DNA of 64,000 nucleotides from Zygnema cylindricum (GCA_037447655.1 JBBHKE010002031.1:28986-92985), one strand, 5' to 3'. Counted from the stretch's first letter, positions 45,161-56,200 are shown. Numbers and translations: made by a program. Notes: generated by a model not told the origin, from the letters alone.

Positions 45161-46213
45161 TGAAACCCTGAGACCTCCATAAGTCCTCAGAGTGGACAGC
45201 TTCCAAGAAGCCTCTAGGATAACCCTTACATCTTTGTGTTTCAGCAAAAATAGCTGCCACCCTGGCAGACAATAACTCTGACCAACTTCACCCTTGTGAA
45301 GGCAAGACTCCCCTGAGTCGATAGCTAAAAGAATCTGTGAATTTGCTCCCCTGAGCAGTAAGTTATGGAGGGTCAAAGTTGACCTTTTGTACAGAAGCTC
45401 TCTAGGAGAGAGGGTCCTATCTCCTAATTTTTATAAGTCCTATCTCTCTCACACACTCTATCTACTGATGAACGGAACCAATCAGATTACAGTTCCGTAC
45501 ACAAAAGTACAGCTGCCGGTGTACTTTTTGTACGGACACTGTACGACATGGCCTAAATGTCGACACGTGGTATGTCCGAAATTCGCTCCTGTAATCCTCG
45601 GAGATGGCGCGATCCAATGTCATTCCGCCACGTGTCATCCGATGTGGCGATGACCACAAACCGCCGAAATCCTCTTCCGCGATCTCGGCGTTAATTCCGG
45701 CCGTCCGATTAAATTCATATTTAATCGTAGCCGTAATAAATACATGCGCGATATTCGTTTCATTAAATAAATAAATGCGCGGTATTGGTTTCTTATCCGT
45801 ACCGTAATCCGTACTTTTACATTACTGGATCTATGTATCCTGTAAATAGTTACAGTTAAATGAATTATCGTACCTGATAATGTACAATTAATTATCAAAC
45901 CATATAATACGTAAAACTAGTTCTAGACTTAACGGTTAAGGTTACTGGCTACCCGCTGTCTGTCGGCCGGTAGGTACCAGGATCAAATCCTGTGGCCGGC
46001 ACATACCTTTTAGTAAAACCCCTAACTAATATATATTTCCCGTAAACCTCTGGATAGCCTAGGTAGCCATGGCTCTAGCTCCCTCTCCAATTTCTCAGTG
46101 ACTGCGACAAGTTTGAGAGTTGGAGAGAGAAGTTAGAGGTAGACTGCCTCGGCTTCTTTCTATATTTCTATTTAGACATAGAAAATACTTAAAATGGACC
46201 ATTAATTTCTACA
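45161..46213 (-). repeat. E5 3' LTR
   Basis: 1053 bases, TGAAACCCTGAG...TTAATTTCTACA on the plus strand, beside the purine tract (AATTAAGGGGAG on the minus strand) at 46214-46225. Confidence 0.95.
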
Positions 46214-46357
46214 CTCCCCTTAATTTCTAGTCAATCTTTAATTTCACACCACACTTCTCCCTGCAGAAAATTAGCTTAGTGGAAGGCACAGGTTTGGTCA
46301 TCATATCTGCTACCATCTTACTATCTGGTCGGTACTCTAAATTGTTTATTTTGTTTT

Positions 46358-49300
46358 CTAATATCTCTCTAACAAAGCTGAGTCTGATGTCCATGTGTTT
46401 GGCTTTAAAATGATGTTTAGGATTGGCTGAAATAGCGATTGCTGCCTGATTATCAAAAAAAAATTGTGCACACCACTCTTAAGGCGACCAAGTTCACCAA
46501 GCAAAGACTTGACCCACATCAATTCTTTTATAGCAGAGCAAGAGGCCATATACTCAGCCTCCATGGTCGACTGAGCAATAACTTTTTGTTGTTTGCTACT
46601 CCAACAGCAAGCCCCATCACCCACTTATAATACATATCCAGAAGTACAGCTCCTCATCGGAGCATCACCATAACTGGCATCACTCCAAGTAGTGATGTCA
46701 GTATTCTCCCCACCCAAATGCAACCATAGATCCCTAGTTGCTATCAAATTTCTAAGGACTCACTTAGCTGCCTCCCAATCCCTCTTAGTGGGAGCATTTA
46801 GACTTCTACTCAACACTCCTACAACTGCAGCTAAATCCGGCCGGGTACAATTCATAAAATAGATTTGACTTCCCACTACTTGCTTATAAAGAATAGTCTG
46901 CATGAACTTCTGTTCATCAGGAGATAATTCCTCGTCTAAGACTATGACTCCTTCTTCCTCACTCCCCTCACTTCCCTTCTTCAACTCTATTGGAGTTGTA
47001 CAACTATTAGCTTTATCCATTTGAAATTTTTCAAGCATGTTCCCTATTGCTTCCTTTTGAGTCAATCTTATAATTTTTCTTTTTCGGTCTCTCTCTACTT
47101 GAATTCCCAAAATATATTTTGCTTCCCCTATATCCTTCATTTCAAATCTCCCCTTAAGATCGGTTTTCAGTTTATTATTTTTTTCCATTGATTACTTAAA
47201 ACAAGCAAATCATCAACATAAATTGCAATAAATATAAAACCTTCCTCATCTTCGAAAACATAGATTGAGTGATCTGAGCTGATCCGGATATATCCCAGAC
47301 CGGTAAGAAACTCATCAAGCTTCTTATTCCACTGTCGAGGCGCCTGTTTCAAACCATAAAGAGATTTAATCAGCGAGCATACTTTACTCTCCTCTCCTTC
47401 CTCCCCAAACCCTTCGAGTTGTCGCATGAAGATCACCTCTTTCAATTCTCCATGCAAAAAGGCTGTCTTGATGTCTATCTTGTGCACATCCATGTCTTCC
47501 GCTGCTGCCAGGCTGAGAAGTATGCAGACGGAGGGAAATCTGACCACCGGGGCAAAGGTTTCCTCGTAGTCAATTCCCTCCTTTTGTGTAAATCCCTTTG
47601 CCACTAGTCGGGCCTTGTAGCGCTCGATTGTGTTATCTGGGTTCAGTTTTAATTTGAAAACCCACTTACAACCGATTGGTTTTCGATTAGGTGGACAATC
47701 CACCAGCTCCCAAGTATCGGCTGCCATAATTGAGGCCATCTCTTCATTGATGGCTGTCTTCCACCGATTTTTTTTTGGACAAGTCATCGCCTTTCTATAA
47801 AGTTGAGGTTCATCTTGATGAGATAGTTTAGTTACCTTGTTATTAACCTGTTTTTCTTGCAGTCTTTTGCTACTTCTCCTTCCCCCTTCAAAATCCGAGG
47901 CCGGAATAGATGGTTCTCGTGGATTCTTTCGAACAAACTCGGCTTCTCCCCTATCCCTTGATTCTGAATCAATTTCCACAATGTCTTCCGCTTCGGGTAG
48001 AGTTGTCAGTGGAGTTTCCACAGCCGACTCCTTTTTGGTCTGATTTGTACCCGCAAGAATGTCATCTTCTCTAAAACCTGGATAGTTAGGAAGCTCAAAG
48101 TCATCGGAATTTTCTGACTGAAATCTGATTTTTACTGACTTTGAATATTTGAAGGGATCCACAAACTTTCCTTCATCCATAACTACTAGATGCTTTACTA
48201 AGATTATATCTTCCATTTTTAGATCATAAACTCTATATCCTTTAACATCTTCATCATATCCTAATAAGTATCCCGGTTTTCCTTTAAGATCTAGCTTCCA
48301 ATTAGACCGATCTGTACCTAGACTGAATACTTGACTGCCGAAAACCTTTAAGTGTGATATTTCTGGTTTCCGGCCTGTCCATCTCTCATAAGGTGTTTGA
48401 TCTTTTATAGCTGAAGTAAGAACTCTATTCTTGAGGTAATTAGCACAGTTCATTGCTTCTGCCCAAAATCTTTTTCCTATCTTCTTATCTGACAACATAC
48501 TTCTAGCACTATCACTTAGTGTTCTATTTAACTTTTCAGCTACCCCATTCTGTTCCGGGTTTTGTGGAACTGTCTTTTGGTGTTGGACCCCATCTTCCCT
48601 CAGAAAATCCTCAAACTGGTTGGAAGTATACTCTCCACTATTATCACTCCTTATTCTCTTGATTGGAGTTTCATGGAGTTTTTCGCTCCATGCTTTATAT
48701 TGTCTAAAACAATCCTGAGCTTCAGACTTGTTTTTCAAAAAATACACTCGAGAATAACGAGACCAGTCATCAGTGATAGTCATCATAAATCTCTTCCCCC
48801 CCGGTGAGGGCACTTTAGCCGGTCCCCAAATATCCGTGTGTACTAGGTCTAGAATTTTTTCTCCCATATAGGTGGCTGATTTAGGAAAGGGTAATCTGTG
48901 TGTTTTACCTTGAGCACATCCACTACAATCATTTATATTATCATTCTCACTGAACTTAATCCCTTCCACCACTCCAATCTTTTTCATCTCTCTTAACTTG
49001 TCTAGATTCACATGCCCAAGCCTCTTATGCCACATCATAATATCATGAACACCAGCATAATAAAGTTTCTTCGTTTCATTACTTAAAACCAACCTAAACA
49101 TCCCATGGCTACCTTTCTCAGCAATGAAATAGACATCCTCCTCAAAACTAGCAGTAAAGACTCCTTCCCTAGTGTTAGTAAAAAAACCCTTATCATCTAA
49201 TACAGATGTAGAGATGAGGTTTTTGTTCAGCTCCGGAATAAACAATACAACGGTGAATGTTACTATGGATGTCTTTCCTTCTACAAACACTTTCAAATCT

Positions 49301-49509
49301 ACCGATCCTACAAGAGTATTGGTGACTATCCTCCCATCCCCGTACTCTATCTCTACGGTGGGAATCTTTCTTATCTTAGTGAACAGGTGCCTATCCTTAC
49401 AAATGTGCATGGAGGCACCTGAATCTACAATCCAAACTGCTTCACCTTTCAATCCACCGTAAGCACATTTCTGCCTTCGTGGAATTTTGACCTCGTTTTT
49501 CGCCTCCAA
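46358..49509 (-). pseudogene. pol: E5 pol polyprotein, nearly intact
   Basis: A 780-codon frame (49509-47167) covers protease to RT. Protease DSGAS is at residue 29. The pre-integrase zinc region has HKRLGH and CSGCAQGK (about residues 150-200). The integrase catalytic Asp, Asp and Glu lie in HTDIWGP, RSDNSGEY (usually NGGEY) and QNGVAEKLN. RT starts at [19 protein letters not shown] (about residue 575) and includes [40 protein letters not shown] and catalytic YVDDLLVLS near the end. A frameshift at about 47185 (TCAATGGA with one base missing from the SKSMEK-type stretch) moves to the next frame (47188-46760), then a stop, then RNase H (46624-46358) with a frameshift in the CDNQ motif. The RNase H C-terminal part is in another frame to about 46227. 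Confidence 0.92.
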
Positions 49510-49608
49510 CTCCTCATCTAAGAGGAGCTCATCGTCCTCGTCTTAAGATTCCTCCTCATGTACCTGTGTCACAAGGGCCTTTTTCTTTCCTCTCGGGGTA
49601 CCACCGGT

Positions 49609-50558
49609 CTACCCCTTTTTTAACCGAAGCTCGGTTAGCTTGGTGCACTCTACCATATAGTGCCCAGGTTTCTTACAAAAATGGCATAAACCTTTGGGAG
49701 CCGTTGGTCCGAACTCGTCGGTCTGATTTTTTTTGCTCCCTTCCCCCATAGTTTCCGACCGGTTTCCAGGAATCCTTGTTCCTCCAATCGGTCGCAGTTG
49801 CCAAGGCTTGCCCACTCTTTCCTCCCTTCGGATCTCAATCGTATTCTCCCGAATGAGAATCATTCATACCACAAAGTTCCATATCCACCTTGAGTCCGGC
49901 AAGTCCAGCACACGGTTGACAATATTCTCGAACTCATAGGGTAACTTCATCAGTAAACAGTTAACCTTTTCTTTTTCACTAAAATCTTTTCCCGCACTCA
50001 CTAGCTCCATGAAGAGTGTAGCAAGCTCATAGCAAAATTCAACATCTTCCCCCTTTTGTATACATACTCCTTAATTTTCTAATCAGCCAACTGTTGTTGC
50101 TGAATCGTACCACTTCGATACATCTCTATGAGAGTCATCCAAAGATCGGATGCCTTTTCCACCTGCAAATGAGGACATGTAAGTCCTTGAGTGAGATGGC
50201 GTAGGATGAAGTGCTTTGCCGCCATATTGTTGAAGTCCCAGGTTTCAGTATCATTCTCCTCGTTCCTCGGAATAGGTGACATGAATGCCGAACCAGTTGC
50301 TATTGGTGTGGTCGCCTCCTTCTCCTTTCCTTTGTCCACCACCTCTACTTCTTTTGTTTCCTCCGTTGAAGGTGGATCCTCTTTCCTAGTGAATCTGCTT
50401 CCTCCAAACCCTGGAGGAATTCTAAGACTTGATGGACGCCCCAACCGTCCACTCACTATCCCCCTAAACCTTTTTTCGCATAGAGCTCCTATCATCATAC
50501 TTTCCCAGTATATGAAGCCAGTTCCATTAAATATTCGTACCATAGAGGGTGGGCCCAT
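49609..50558 (-). pseudogene. gag: E5 gag
   Basis: From the primer-site ATG (50558) the frame MGPPSMVRIFNGTGFIYWESMM runs to a stop at 50079, with TETWDFNNMAAKHFILRHL and EKASDLWMTLIEMYRSGTIQQQQ. After a frame-disturbed part (50075-49865) the last segment has GLCHFCKKPGHYMVEC, an intact CX2CX4HX4C knuckle (about 49690-49645). The frame is also open upstream into the LTR (ATG at 50582). The acidic linker to protease has a TAA (about 49543). Confidence 0.85.
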
Positions 50559-50562
50559 AACC
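50550..50562 (-). promoter_or_regulatory. E5 primer-binding site
   Basis: GGTTATGGGCCCA on the minus strand directly after the 5' LTR. Complement of the initiator tRNA-Met anticodon arm; the ATG in it (50558-50556) is in frame with gag. Confidence 0.88.
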
Positions 50563-51614
50563 TGAAACTCTGAGACCTCCATAAGTCCTCAGAGTGGACA
50601 GCTTCCAAGAAGCCTCTAGGATAACCGTGACCCCTTTGTGTTTCAGCAAAAATAACTGCCACCTTGGTAGACAATAACTCTAACCAACTTCACCCATGTG
50701 AAGGCAAGACTCCCCTGAGTCGATAGCAAAAAAATCTCTGAATTTGCTCCCCTGAGTAGTAAGTTATGGAGGGTCAAAGTTGACCTTTTGTACAGAAGCT
50801 CTTTGGGAGAGAGGGTCCTATCTCCTAATTTTTCTAAGTCCTATCTCTCTCACATACTATATCTACTGATGTACGGAACCAATCAGATTACAGTTCTGTA
50901 CACAAAAGTACAGCTGCCGGTGTACTTTCTATATGGACACTGTACGACATGGCCTAAATGTCGACACGTGGTATGTCCGGAATTCGCTCCTGTAATCCTC
51001 GGAGATGGAGCGATCCAATGTAATTCCGCCACGTGTCATCCGATGTGGCTATGACCACAAACCGCCGAAATCCTCTTCTGCGATCTCGGCGTTAATCCCG
51101 GCCGTCCGATTAAATTCATATTTAATAGTAGCCGTAATAAATACATGCGCGATATTTGTTTCATTAAATAAATAAATGCGCGGTATCGGTTTCTTATCCG
51201 TACCGTAATCCGTACTTTTACATTACAGGATCTATGTATCCCGTAAACAGTTACAGTTAAATGAATTATCCTACCTGATAATGTACAATTAATTATCAAA
51301 CCATGTAATACGTAACAGTAGTTCTAGACTTAACGGTTAAGGCTACCGGCTACCCGCTGTCTGCCGGCCGGTAGGTACCAAGATCAAATCCTGTAGCCGA
51401 CACATACCTTTTAGTAAAACCCCTAACTAATATATATTTCCCGTAAACCTCTGGATAGCCTAGGTAGCCATGGCTCTAGCTCCCTCTCCAATTTCTCAGT
51501 GACTGCGAGAAGTTTGAGAGTTGGAGAGAGAAGTTAGAGGTAGACTGCCTCGACTTCTTTCTATATTTCTATTTAGACCTAGAAAATACTTAAAATGGAC
51601 CATTAATTTCTACA
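50563..51614 (-). repeat. E5 5' LTR
   Basis: 1052 bases, TGAAACTCTGAG...TTAATTTCTACA on the plus strand, followed by the target duplication GGCCG and resumed element B LTR. Confidence 0.95.
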
Positions 51615-52540
51615 GGCCGCCGTTATTTTCAAGTAGTGGTGACGCGAAATCGCGTCAATCACACGATATTTATTTTTGGACGTCCTGGATGCTTTGACGA
51701 GATTCGCAAAGTCCTGTTGATTTATTCGTCATGACTCAACATAAGATTTTGTGTACCTGTAAATATTTGGAACAACATTGGTTTGTCTTATTTGTATTAA
51801 TTAATTAGAGTTTATTATGATGTTAATATGGCCAATTAGGGTTTGGACAGTCTAATTTGTGTGTCGTATTTGCAGACAAGTGTACGCTTACGATTGCCTG
51901 ACTTTCAGGTGTACGCTTACGATTAGATTATTCTTAATAGTAGGTTATCATGTTTAAATAGGAGATAATGATAGTTACGTAATTTCCACTTAGGATTTTT
52001 GTCGTAATAGGATATTATGTTTTAGTGGAAGTTATGTTGGATATTTTGACAGTTAGGGATTTGTTGACAGCTCACAAGTGTATATATAGCTATGAGCTTT
52101 GATAGCGAAATCATCAATGCTTAGCATAAAAAGTAGGGACCGAAGATGTAGGCTTTTAGGGTTGCTGATTAGGTCATGCATTTAAATGATACATTTATCA
52201 TTTGATTATACTTTTGTTTATATGTGATGCATTCATTTATTATTATATATATGTGTTAATTTTATATTTATTTGACATGCATTATTTATGCATTTGTCTT
52301 AGGGTTTCTTGTGATTTTCATGTAACCCTAAATGTTATTCATGCATCTGTGTATGCATGCTTGCTCCGTCTGTGTACGGATGATTGTCCGCCTGTGTGCG
52401 GATGAATGATTGCATCTGTGTATGCATGTATGTTAAATGGAGGATGCATTTCAAATGATTGTTCATTGCTTAGCTTTGCTTAACATTTTGTTTGATAGTT
52501 TGGGTTGCTTCTGCTGTCTATTTTAGACCAAAGAACAACA
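51615..52540 (+). repeat. Element B 3' LTR, right part
   Basis: Continues the B LTR from GGCCGCCGTTATTTTCAAG to CAAAGAACAACA. It matches 42750-43676 closely. Confidence 0.93.
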
Positions 52541-52545
52541 GTAAG

Positions 52546-52643
52546 AAACTCATCTAGTTACTTATTCCACTGTCGGGGAGCCTGCTTCAGTCCATATAAG
52601 GACTTTATGAGCCTGCACACTTTGCTCTCTTCTCCTTCTTCCA
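52546..52643 (-). pseudogene. pol: Element A RT fragment, second piece
   Basis: On the minus strand it encodes the copia block matching GLKQAPRQWNKKLDEFL and the preceding linker; the plus strand reads AAACTCATCTAGTTACTTATTCCACTG-type sequence. It continues the RT of 41872-42335 across element B. The element is lost beyond about 52648. Confidence 0.75.
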
Positions 52644-52648
52644 TGTCG

Positions 52649-52836
52649 TGTATGGGTCAGATAACGTAAAGATGCATGCAATATCATCAGTTGTGCTCCA
52701 CTTAAACCGAAATGATGAAAAAATGTTATGAATGAAATAAGACATGAAAGAGAAAAATGAATTAATATAACAACAGACAAGGTGAAAGAAAAAAAAAGGT
52801 CAACGACTTAGCTGGTTATGGTTAGGTCGGTTTATT
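52649..52836. repeat. 188-bp direct repeat, copy 1
   Basis: TGTATGGGTCAGATAACG...GGTCGGTTTATT. It recurs at 54190-54377 with a few changes. On the minus strand it ends in CA at 52649, as an LTR would, but its other end does not start with TG. It may be part of the LTR of the gypsy element to the right or a terminal repeat of a small separate element. Confidence 0.8.
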
Positions 52837-54189
52837 TACTAAGCCGATAGATGACCACTAGGCCCCACGGTCTATTGATATTCCTTGCAGGAGTTATCTT
52901 ATCAAGGATAATCTGAATTTATACTTAAATAAAACAAATCAAAGCATAAACAACCGAGAAAGACAAACAACAAACTAAAAATGACAATATGCTCGACACT
53001 TATGATGTTTGAGATAGCCAAACTCAAAAGATGTGCATAAGCAAATAGAAATAAATACACAATCACAAAAAATAAAAACAACAAATCAATAATCCCAACA
53101 TGCAACTTCCACACTAATAAAAGCTCAGCCACAGCCGGGAAAAGCAGTTTGTGTCATGAGAACGCAGTCGAAATCCACTCAAAAGGACGAGAAAAGTGAA
53201 GGGAAACCGTGTAGGTCTTGGCTGAAGCCGTATAGATTAATTTGTAAGACTTTACAAGATATTGATAATGTAATAGAAAACTAGACGCTTCACGCAAAGG
53301 CAGAAAATCGCCTCTAAGCTGTCCGGACAATTTTACAAATAAAAAGATGGTTGCAGAAAATCCTCAATACTGAAAATAAAATAAATAATTCCTGCACTTG
53401 ACAATTGTGTGTAGGAAATGATCCGAAATGAACTAAGTAACAAAAACTAAACCTAGCAAAAACACGCCATTCAGTGTACAGTGTGCTATGTAAGTATTTG
53501 CGTCTAGTTTGGATTCAGCCAATAGGAAGCCGAAATCCTATGCCCTACATTACAAAATCTATAACCTACAGATTAAAACCCTTCCTATCTACATGTGAAT
53601 GCATGAAACTCCAAATGGTTCACGACTTAAAATGGTCCAATGACGTCGCTTCGTCAAAACTGACAGTCGTTTTGTCTGTCACATGCGTGAACGGTCTAGA
53701 TGTCACCTTTCGAAATCGTATATTTTCGCATTGACGATCGAGATGCTCTTTCGCGCGAAACGGTCAAATTCGTCGTCGGCCGCAATTTCGGGAGATGTAG
53801 GTACAATAGATTATTTGTACGGCCGAGAATTCGAAAACAGGTTGTCGGCGGATAATCCGGGAAATGAAAGCAGGTACGGCAGGACCGCAGGTACAGTCCA
53901 ATTTGTGGCCGCGGGAATTTCGATCAACGTAAGTCGTACGGTCGACACGAAACAATCGAATCCACCGTCGGCGGAAATCGTGGAAAATATATGTCGTACG
54001 GTAGGACCGCGGGTACGGTCCAAATCGTCATTACGGAAATTGCGGAAAATATAGGTCTTACGTAACACGTCATACGGTCCTGCGAAACCCAAATAACACC
54101 CAAATACGAATTAGTGTGGCGGCTGCCTGTCCTAACACCTAAATATAAACAATTAAAATGACCGACAAGATGCGGCATGACAGCTATCG
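52837..54189. other. Unassigned DNA between the 188-bp repeats
   Basis: No gene is recognised. It holds an AT-rich left part (52900-53480) and a GC-richer right part (53640-54080) with degenerate internal repeats: GGACCGCAGGTACAGTCCAA against GGACCGCGGGTACGGTCCAA, and GTCGTACGGT twice. If the 188-bp repeats are parts of one long LTR, this is the rest of it. Confidence 0.5.
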
Positions 54190-54377
54190 TGCATGGGTCA
54201 GATAACGTGAAGATGCATGCAATATCATCATCTGTGCTCCACTTAAACCGAAATGATGAAAATATGTTGTGAATGAAATAAGACATGAAAGAGAAAAATG
54301 AATAAATATAACAACAAGCAAGGTGAAAGAAAAAGAAAGGTCAATGACTTAGCTGGTTATGGTTAGGTCGGTTTATT
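54190..54377. repeat. 188-bp direct repeat, copy 2
   Basis: TGCATGGGTCAGATAACG...GGTCGGTTTATT, followed at once by a run of nine C (54378-54386). On the minus strand that G run looks like a polypurine tract, so this repeat is probably the first part of the gypsy 3' LTR. Confidence 0.75.
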
Positions 54378-54434
54378 CCCCCCCCCAGCTCTTTAGCCGG
54401 CAGAGGAGCTGGCCAACACGACCGGAAGCTCTCG

Positions 54435-54569
54435 ACATCCGTGGCAAAACCTGTGACCATCCGGAAATGCCAACAATGGTGGCACCAAACACTCCATGTG
54501 AAACCCCTGATTGGAATGATCACAAAGTAACATGGTAGTTTCCCCGTCCGATCGATGACAAAAGGTACA
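54435..54569 (-). pseudogene. PHD finger at the C-terminus of the gypsy integrase
   Basis: The minus-strand frame ending at 54393 contains CTFC, then MLLC, then FHMEC, then FCHGC: C-x2-C-x11-C, H-x2-C-x14-C-x2-C, with LVPPL between. This is the C4HC3 layout of PHD fingers, which bind histone H3 tails. The expected fourth Cys (three residues after MLLC's Cys, in CDHSNQGFH) is Ser; one base change would explain it, so the finger may be damaged. It follows the block FREHSKNCAPC. This frame differs from that of the integrase C-terminal domain just upstream. Chromodomains are the usual C-terminal reader in plant gypsy elements; a PHD finger there is unusual. Confidence 0.75.
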
Positions 54570-54599
54570 TGCCGTCGCCTCCGTAGTCGGCATCCGCAT

Positions 54600-55690
54600 A
54601 AAATCCATATCTTGCAACAAATCTAGTAAGTAACATGGAGCACAATTCTTGGAGTGCTCTCGAAAAGTCCGGGTGTCCGCTCCTTGTAATCCCAACATTT
54701 CGTTTAAGATCCACCTCAATGATCCGTAGGATGTGTGCAGAAACATTAGTGTCCAAAGTGTCGCAAGATTGCCTACAAAGATAAACATAATCTCCCACCC
54801 GATAGGGTTTCTGTTGCGGCCTGTAACTGCCGCTTCGAGTGGTGGTAAACCGAAGTGTGTCCCGATGCTGGGCAATCTGCAGGTTATCAAAAGCCATCGG
54901 CATTTCACGGGCAAAAAACAAAGCACGACGAGTGAGTTCTTCCAAAAAAATAGTGTTAGACATCATCGAAAGTGGAAAGCTTGCAGCCTTCTGAATATTG
55001 CGACCGAGCAACGGTTGTCACCCAAATAAAACATAATACGGGCTGAAATTAGCCAGACTACTCTGGGCCGACGTACGATATCCCATGGTAATGTAATCGA
55101 GGGACTCGTCCCAAACCGAAATGTGTTTTTCTAAGCAATGCTTACGCAAGGCACGCTTAAATGTCTGGACTGCGCGTTCAGCCAGGCCATCAGCCTGGGG
55201 GTGATCCCGACTAGTACGGAAATGATCGATGAGAGCCTCATCAAGCATCAGTTGAAATTCCCCCCGAAATTCTGTTCCTTGATCTGTAAGGACCTCGGCT
55301 GGGGCACCGTATCTCATAAAGACATGTTCCTTAAAAGCTGCGGTGGTTAACTTAGCTGTCTTGTGAGGCAAGGCTACGACTTCTACCCACTTACTGAAAT
55401 TTTTGATCATAATCATGATGTATTGTTTCCCTCTATGTGAGATGGGAAAAGGTTCGGCCAGATCGACCGACCATCGGTAGAATAAACCCCTAATGGGAAG
55501 AGGTTGCAGCGTAGTCTGCCGATTAGAGAAAGAAGTTCAGAGACGGTCACAGGTGGCACACTTCTGTAGAATAGCAGCGACATCAGCTTGCATTCCTGAC
55601 CACCAATATTGTGCCTGAACTAGACTTAACGTTCGCTTGGTACTGTAGTGACCAAGCTCGGTGTGAATCTGCTCAATGAGAGAAAGACGC
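54600..55690 (-). pseudogene. pol: Gypsy integrase
   Basis: Inserts retroelement cDNA into the genome. The N-terminal zinc region has HTELGH (about 55660) and CATCDRL (about 55550), an HHCC pattern, followed by a TGA. The catalytic core has Asp in RWSVDLAEPF (about 55470), Asp in VLTDQGTEF (about 55290) and Glu in DGLAERAVQTFKRAL (about 55180), the DDE triad. NFSPYYVLFG and then a stop precede the next frame (55011). There, RRALFFAREM, YRVGDYVYL and HILRIIEV form the SH3-like C-terminal domain. The reading must change frame near 54690-54700 to enter FREHSKNCAPC and the PHD finger. Confidence 0.9.
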
Positions 55691-55699
55691 TCGGTGCCT

Positions 55700-56200
55700 A
55701 TGGCTTCCGTCTGCCAACAACCGAACTAAAGATCCCCCGAGCCAAAGGTAACTTTTGGCCCTCTTTTTCACTCTGTCTTCTTTGTCAGAGGTAGTGCCGG
55801 ACCTGAAGGTCAGGGAGGATAGGAAAAGAATGAGAGGCCCATCACGCGAAGGATATGTGGCGGGACCGGGGTTTGAAATGGAGGCCAAGCAATAAGTAAA
55901 ATAAATATCTATTGACATGATGGGAACATCGTCGTCATCGAAATCTTGTCGAACTCCGTTATCTGTCGTTCGAGGCAAAGGATTTCGGGAAATTCCGTCT
56001 GTGTTTAGACTAAGCAGTCCGGGTCGGTGAATTATTTCAACGTCATATTCTTGTAAGATTAAAGCCCATCGGGCTAGCTTCTCGAAAAGCTTATCGTTCG
56101 TCATCAGCCAATGTAAGGGCTGATGGTCAAGTAGGAGTGTGAAAGGTTTTCCGTACAAATAATGTCGGAAGTGAACGACTCCCCAAACCGTGGCTAGACA
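55700..56200 (-). pseudogene. pol: Gypsy RNase H
   Basis: A 161-codon frame (56158-55673) preceded in frame by CLATVWGVVHFRHY. The sequence GKPFTLLLDHQPLHWLM (catalytic Asp in LLLDHQPL), LARWALILQEYDVEIIHRPG and LNTDGISRNP are the typical Ty3/gypsy RNase H C-terminal blocks. The N-terminal part (about 56230-56400) is degraded. The frame is the same as that of the RT. Confidence 0.88.

Larger units (their letters stand above)
45161..51614 (-). mobile_element. Ty1/copia element E5 (most complete copy)
   Basis: A 6454-base minus-strand element with LTRs at 45161-46213 and 50563-51614. The target duplication is exact: GGCCG at 45156-45160 and 51615-51619. It has the longest pol frame of the window (780 codons). 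The two LTRs differ at a modest number of positions (for example TGAAACCCTGAG against TGAAACTCTGAG, and CATCTTTGTG against CCCCTTTGTG), so insertion is not very recent. Confidence 0.95.
42336..52540 (+). mobile_element. Non-autonomous LTR element B (LARD-like), split by E5
   Basis: Two 1.34-kb LTRs (42336-43676, and 44743-45160 continued at 51620-52540) flank a 1066-base internal region with no gag or pol. The target duplication is TTAAG at 42331-42335 and GTAAG at 52541-52545; the intact sequence in related elements is GTAAG, so the left copy has one change. The primer-binding site is the same anticodon-arm type as in the copia elements. It is inserted in the RT of A; E5 is inserted in its second LTR. 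Confidence 0.9.
21936..52648 (-). mobile_element. Ty1/copia element A (split by two insertions)
   Basis: A is a minus-strand copia element in pieces: 3' LTR 21936-22987, RNase H 22988-23625, RT 41872-42335 and RT 52546 to about 52643. The pieces join when the inserts are removed. ...GTCTGGCCTG and GTACATTTCATAAAATAG form continuous RT/RNase H sequence across E2. ...CCCAGACCG and GTAAGAAACTCATC form continuous RT across B. The integrase, gag and 5' LTR sides are missing; the element stops at about 52648, where a different repeat starts. It is diverged from E2-E5. Confidence 0.85.

Noticed and set aside
46358-49509. E5 as a currently active retrotransposon
   Set aside because: Its pol has a frameshift before RNase H, gag has stops, and its LTRs differ from each other, so this copy cannot be autonomous as sequenced.
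52649-54377. TRIM element with 188-bp LTRs
   Set aside because: Kept as an alternative only: the repeat does not start with TG and end with CA in one orientation, no target duplication is visible, and copy 2 abuts the gypsy purine tract, which ties it to that element.
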